Below are positions 61,142-64,000 of a stretch of 64,000 bases of DNA, in pieces. Numbering within the stretch: the stretch's first letter is position 1; each line of letters opens with the position of its first letter. Both the position numbers and the translations under genes were made by a program. Source of the DNA: Bacteroidales bacterium (lineage in GTDB: Bacteria; Bacteroidota; Bacteroidia; Bacteroidales; P3). The notes beneath the pieces are model-generated. The model was not told the DNA's origin. It saw only the letters and a program-made list of their open reading frames with translations, and made no database searches. The stretch lies in assembly GCA_017522105.1 (NCBI GenBank), contig JAFXAA010000017.1, positions 1-64,000 of the forward strand, written 5' to 3'.

Positions 61142-61762
61142 TTATTGTTGTGCAAAGGATGGAGTTTTTTCAACTTTCACTCTTATTTCTTTTGAATCGC
61201 CATTACGACGCAATTCATCGACAAACACAGCTATGCGTTCATCCAACATATAATCATCACACCACGAAAGGTCATAAAAAACACTTCCGACTACTTTGAA
61301 CCCATGATGTTCAGCCATTGGAAGCGTACCAACTCCAGACAAGAGAGCATACTCACCATTCGCAATTCCGACAGCATATATCAATTCAGGGTTGTCGTCA
61401 GCTGTAACCACATCACCTGTAAATATTCCATATCCTTCATCGGTTACAAACGTAGTAGCCACACCCGCATAAATCACTCTATGGACATTGCCCAATTCCT
61501 CAAAATCATAGCCGAAAGTATCTTCTGCAGCTTGCGAATTATGTTCTTCACGATACTTTTCATCATGATCAAAAACATACAATTCATCACACCAAAAGAG
61601 AAACTGGCCGAATGGTTTAAGGCGAAAAGAGTTGTCGCATATATACCTCATATTTAATCCCCAATCACACTTCTCCCCATACGCCATTTCATGGTAATGC
61701 TTTTCGCACAGTTCCTTCAATGATGCTTCATCAAAAGGCCTTGAAAAATCAATCTTTTCCAT
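61142..61762 (-). CDS. Unrecognised 206-aa protein
   Basis: I do not recognise this protein (MEKIDFSRPFDEASLKELCEK...). It is acidic, has no signal peptide or membrane segment, and contains Trp/Cys-rich motifs (CDWGLNMRYICDN, FLFWCDELYVFDHDEKY). The segment YGIFTGDVVTADDNP and the later HHGFKVVGSVFYDL faintly recall YopX-like phage proteins, which have EGDIV and VIGNIYENP; this is weak. It starts with MEK-DF like its downstream neighbour, 9 nt away, and both are AT-rich, so they probably form a two-gene accessory operon. Confidence 0.6.
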   Translation of the reverse strand: MEKIDFSRPFDEASLKELCEKHYHEMAYGEKCDWGLNMRYICDNSFRLKPFGQFLFWCDELYVFDHDEKYREEHNSQAAEDTFGYDFEELGNVHRVIYAGVATTFVTDEGYGIFTGDVVTADDNPELIYAVGIANGEYALLSGVGTLPMAEHHGFKVVGSVFYDLSWCDDYMLDERIAVFVDELRRNGDSKEIRVKVEKTPSFAQQ

Positions 61763-61835
61763 ATAGTGTCCATTTATTTTGCAAAACTACAGAAGGCCTA
61801 CGCCACAACATGACACACCGCAGGAAAATAGTGCC

Positions 61836-62858
61836 TCAGAAGAGCTCCTGCTGGTTGCCGTTGGTCTTGAGCTTGCCGAGGTGTTGGTAGGCGAGGGAGG
61901 TGGCTTCGCGGCCGCGGGGGGTGCGCATGAGGTAGCCCTCCTGGATGAGGTAGGGCTCGTAGACCTCCTCCACGGTGCCGGCATCCTCGCCGACGGCGGT
62001 GGCTATGGTGTTGACACCCACGGGGCCGCCCTTGAATTTGTCGATGATGGTGGTCAGTATGCGGATGTCCATGTCGTCCAATCCGTTGCGGTCCACATTG
62101 AGAGCCTGCAGGGCATAGCGGGCTATATCCAGCGTGATGGTGCCATCGCCCTTCACCTGCGCGAAGTCGCGCACGCGGCGCAACAGGCGGTTGGCTATGC
62201 GGGGAGTGCCGCGCGAGCGCCGCGCTATCTCGATGGCGCTCTCGCTGGTGATCTTCACCTGCAGCAGCGCGGCCGAGCGGTTGACGATGCGGGTAAGCGT
62301 CTCGGCGTCATAGTACTCCAGACGGCAGTTGATGCCGAAACGGGCACGCAGCGGAGCCGTGAGCATGCCGCTGCGCGTGGTGGCGCCGATGAGCGTGAAA
62401 GGCTTGAGGCCCAGCTGCACCGAGCGCGCCGCAGGGCCGCTCTCTATCATGATGTCGATACGGAAGTCCTCCATGGCGCTGTAGAGGTACTCCTCGATGA
62501 CGGGCGACAGACGGTGTATCTCGTCGATGAAGAGCACGTCGTTGGCCTGCAGCGAGGTGAGCAGTCCGGCCAGGTCGCCGGGCTTGTCGAGCACCGGGCC
62601 GCTGGTGGTCTTGATGCCCACGCCGAGTTCGTTGGCGATGATATTGCTGAGGGTCGTCTTGCCGAGACCCGGAGGGCCGTAGAGCAGCACATGGTCGAGC
62701 GGCTCGCCGCGCTCCTTGGCGGCGCGCACGAAGACCTTGAGGTTCTCCACCACCTGATGCTGCCCGGCGAAGCTGTCGAACCCCGAGGGGCGCAAGGCAC
62801 GCTCTATCTCTTTCTCTTTCGCGGAGACACTGCTGCTGTCGAGACTGTCGTTTCTCAC
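61836..62858 (-). CDS. ruvB: Holliday junction branch-migration ATPase RuvB
   Basis: A 340-residue AAA+ protein, full length: [20 protein letters not shown], Walker A GPPGLGKT (61-68), Walker [13 protein letters not shown], sensor 1 [19 protein letters not shown], and the C-terminal winged helix ([22 protein letters not shown]). It drives branch migration with RuvA. Monocistronic with its own promoter. Confidence 0.98.
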   Translation of the reverse strand: MRNDSLDSSSVSAKEKEIERALRPSGFDSFAGQHQVVENLKVFVRAAKERGEPLDHVLLYGPPGLGKTTLSNIIANELGVGIKTTSGPVLDKPGDLAGLLTSLQANDVLFIDEIHRLSPVIEEYLYSAMEDFRIDIMIESGPAARSVQLGLKPFTLIGATTRSGMLTAPLRARFGINCRLEYYDAETLTRIVNRSAALLQVKITSESAIEIARRSRGTPRIANRLLRRVRDFAQVKGDGTITLDIARYALQALNVDRNGLDDMDIRILTTIIDKFKGGPVGVNTIATAVGEDAGTVEEVYEPYLIQEGYLMRTPRGREATSLAYQHLGKLKTNGNQQELF

Positions 62859-62903
62859 TGATTCAACTGTTTATAAGGTATTCTTGACCTTCGGTTCAAG
62901 GTG

Positions 62904-62935
62904 CAAAGATAAGCAAAATATACGACATGGCCAAA
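62904..62935 (-). promoter_or_regulatory. Promoter of ruvB
   Basis: Minus-strand TTTG (62932-62935), 20 bp, TATCTTTG (62904-62911). Confidence 0.8.
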
Positions 62936-62980
62936 TTTTTCTCCTCACCATATAAAAAGCCCCCATTCCGGCACGCATCC

Positions 62981-63100
62981 CCTACGGCATTTCAACGATA
63001 CTTCAACGATACATCAACGATACTTCTTCAGTGCAGCACTGAAATACTACTGAAGAACTACTGAAAAACTACTGAAGAAATGCCGAAGGGACTCCGTAGG
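62981..63100. repeat. Dispersed 11-bp-unit element, copy E, with unlike arms
   Basis: In the 514 bp between divergent ruvB and sufC. The left arm has CCTACGGCAT then three 11-mers TTCAACGATAC/ATCAACGATAC (62991-63023); the right arm has 11-mers ACTGAAATACT, ACTGAAGAACT, ACTGAAAAACT. Only the centre (TTCAGTGC/GCACTGAA, 63027-63043) and the outer GGCATTT/AAATGCC still pair. TACGG/CCGTAGGGG units flank it. Confidence 0.85.
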
Positions 63101-63280
63101 GGGGCCGAAGAAGGGCCGAAGGGGAGGAGAAAGGGCGGAGGGGGAGCCGCGGAGGGTTGCCGTCGGAGGAGTGCTGGGGAGAGGCGGAGACGCGGCGGAG
63201 GCGCGGCGGGGATGCGGCGGGGACGCGGCATGCAGGGGGCGGGAGGGGGGACGGAGAGCCGCGGAGGGCAAGTTTTTTCG
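63085..63280. other. Strongly G/purine-biased non-coding stretch
   Basis: Nearly 200 bp on the plus strand consist mostly of G and A with GCGG, GGGG and CGGAGG motifs, directly downstream of copy E. I see no gene in it. Confidence 0.7.
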
Positions 63281-63308
63281 CGCGTGCGAAAATAATTTTG
63301 TATCTTTG
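63273..63308 (+). promoter_or_regulatory. Promoter of sufC
   Basis: TTTTTTCG (63273-63280), 20 bp, TATCTTTG (63301-63308). The leader is about 60 nt. The box resembles that of the T9SS operon. Confidence 0.65.
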
Positions 63309-63372
63309 CCTCAGCGGCCAGTGTGGCCACTATGGTATTTATTGTGTAAAAATCAAACAATTGCATCATAAT

Positions 63373-64000
63373 ATGTCACTATTGTCAATACGAAATCTGC
63401 ATGCCTCGATAGGCGAACGCGAGATATTGAAAGGGATAAACCTGGAGGTGAACCGCGGCGAGGTGCACGCCATCATGGGCCCCAACGGCAACGGCAAGAG
63501 CACGCTGGCGGGTGTGGTGGCCGGCAACCCGAAGTACACGGTCACCGCCGGCGAGGTGATCTTCAAGGACAAGAACATCCTGGAGCTGCCCGTTGACCAG
63601 CGCGCCTGCGAGGGGCTGTTCCTCGGCTTCCAGTACCCGGTGGAGATTCCGGGTGTGAGCATCACCAACTTCATGCGCACGGCGGTGAACGAGCAGCGCA
63701 AGTACCACGGCCTGGACCCGCTGAGCGGCAGCGAGTTCCTGCGCCTGATGGAGGAGAAGAAGAAGGTGGTGGAGATGACCGCCAACCTGGCCAACCGCTC
63801 GGTGAACGAGGGATTCAGCGGCGGCGAGAAGAAGAAGAACGAGATTTTCCAGATGGCCATGCTCAACCCGACGCTGAGCATACTGGACGAGACGGACAGC
63901 GGCCTGGACATCGACGCGCTGCGCATAGTGGCCGGCGGCGTGAACCAGCTGCGCTCGAAGGACAACGCCACCATCGTCATCACGCACTACCAGCGCCTGC
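63373..64000 (+). CDS. sufC: FeS-cluster assembly ATPase SufC, 3' end outside window
   Basis: 209 codons are visible (MSLLSIRNLHASIGEREILKG). Walker A is GPNGNGKS (36-43); PGVSITNFMRTAVN and FSGGEKKKNEIFQMAML are typical of SufC, and Walker B LSILDETDSGLDIDALRIV carries the SufC-specific Asp after Glu (DETDSG). The frame stays open to the last base. SufC forms the SufBCD scaffold ATPase for FeS-cluster assembly. In Bacteroidetes sufB usually precedes and sufD follows; here the upstream neighbour is ruvB on the other strand, so this may be the first gene or sufB may be elsewhere. Confidence 0.96.
   Translation, partial: MSLLSIRNLHASIGEREILKGINLEVNRGEVHAIMGPNGNGKSTLAGVVAGNPKYTVTAGEVIFKDKNILELPVDQRACEGLFLGFQYPVEIPGVSITNFMRTAVNEQRKYHGLDPLSGSEFLRLMEEKKKVVEMTANLANRSVNEGFSGGEKKKNEIFQMAMLNPTLSILDETDSGLDIDALRIVAGGVNQLRSKDNATIVITHYQRL

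Overview
The window looks like a chromosomal segment of a Bacteroidales bacterium, probably host-associated and fairly GC-rich for the order. Four things support this: promoters of the Bacteroidetes type (TTTG, 18-21 bp, TAnnTTTG) and few Shine-Dalgarno motifs; a complete type IX secretion (T9SS) core operon in the order porP/sprF-gldK-gldL-gldM-gldN; secreted proteins with T9SS type A C-terminal sorting domains; and an UpxY-type NusG paralogue. I cannot place it below order level from sequence alone.

Layout. 1-6.8 kb: end of a GH3 glycosidase coupled to a secreted GH29 alpha-L-fucosidase, a free-methionine sulfoxide reductase, and a 1105-residue multi-domain FeS/FAD oxidoreductase on the minus strand. 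7.2-11.7 kb: zinc peptidase, LD-carboxypeptidase, polysaccharide-deacetylase-like protein, KdsC-like phosphatase and RlpA-like protein, a cell-envelope run. 11.8-21.4 kb: the T9SS core operon with a second tandem gldN copy, then mutS; the second gldN and mutS are visibly AT-richer than their surroundings. 21.4-23.3 kb: six tRNA genes followed by rpsF-rpsR-rplI. 23.4-28.9 kb: a T9SS-exported C10 cysteine protease, a radical SAM protein, an N-terminally truncated DegT-type aminotransferase, tRNA-Val, a ComEA-like protein and an orphan UpxY-like antiterminator. 29.0-33.1 kb: ubiE/menG, menA, a four-helix-bundle protein bracketed by 9-bp CTAG arrays, and aspS. 33.4-39.6 kb: a plus-strand run of acyltransferase, GH3-auxin-family protein, HAD phosphatase, SF1 helicase and CPBP protease. 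39.6-41.9 kb: a three-gene minus-strand cassette of hydrogenase-like FeS protein, HATPase and DRTGG protein. 42-56.8 kb: the T9SS plug-domain protein, tilS, and a 3945-residue T9SS-exported giant surface protein that overlaps the start of tilS. 57.1-62.9 kb: rlmB, lolD, hutI, a HigBA toxin-antitoxin pair, two unrecognised genes and ruvB. The window ends inside sufC.

The strongest unifying theme is type IX secretion: export motor and ring (GldKLMN), PorP/SprF, a plug-domain protein and two clients with sorting domains lie within 45 kb. The most unusual non-coding feature is a family of five dispersed intergenic elements built of 11-bp tandem units, usually arranged as inverted arms; the best copy is a perfect 50-bp inverted repeat with a 5-nt loop. 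Separate 7-, 8- and 9-bp mini-arrays have entered genes in frame (four sites in tilS, two in the FeS/FAD oxidoreductase, the 3' ends of the fucosidase and acyltransferase genes) and flank the four-helix-bundle gene. No rRNA genes, CRISPR arrays, insertion-sequence transposases or prophage genes were seen.
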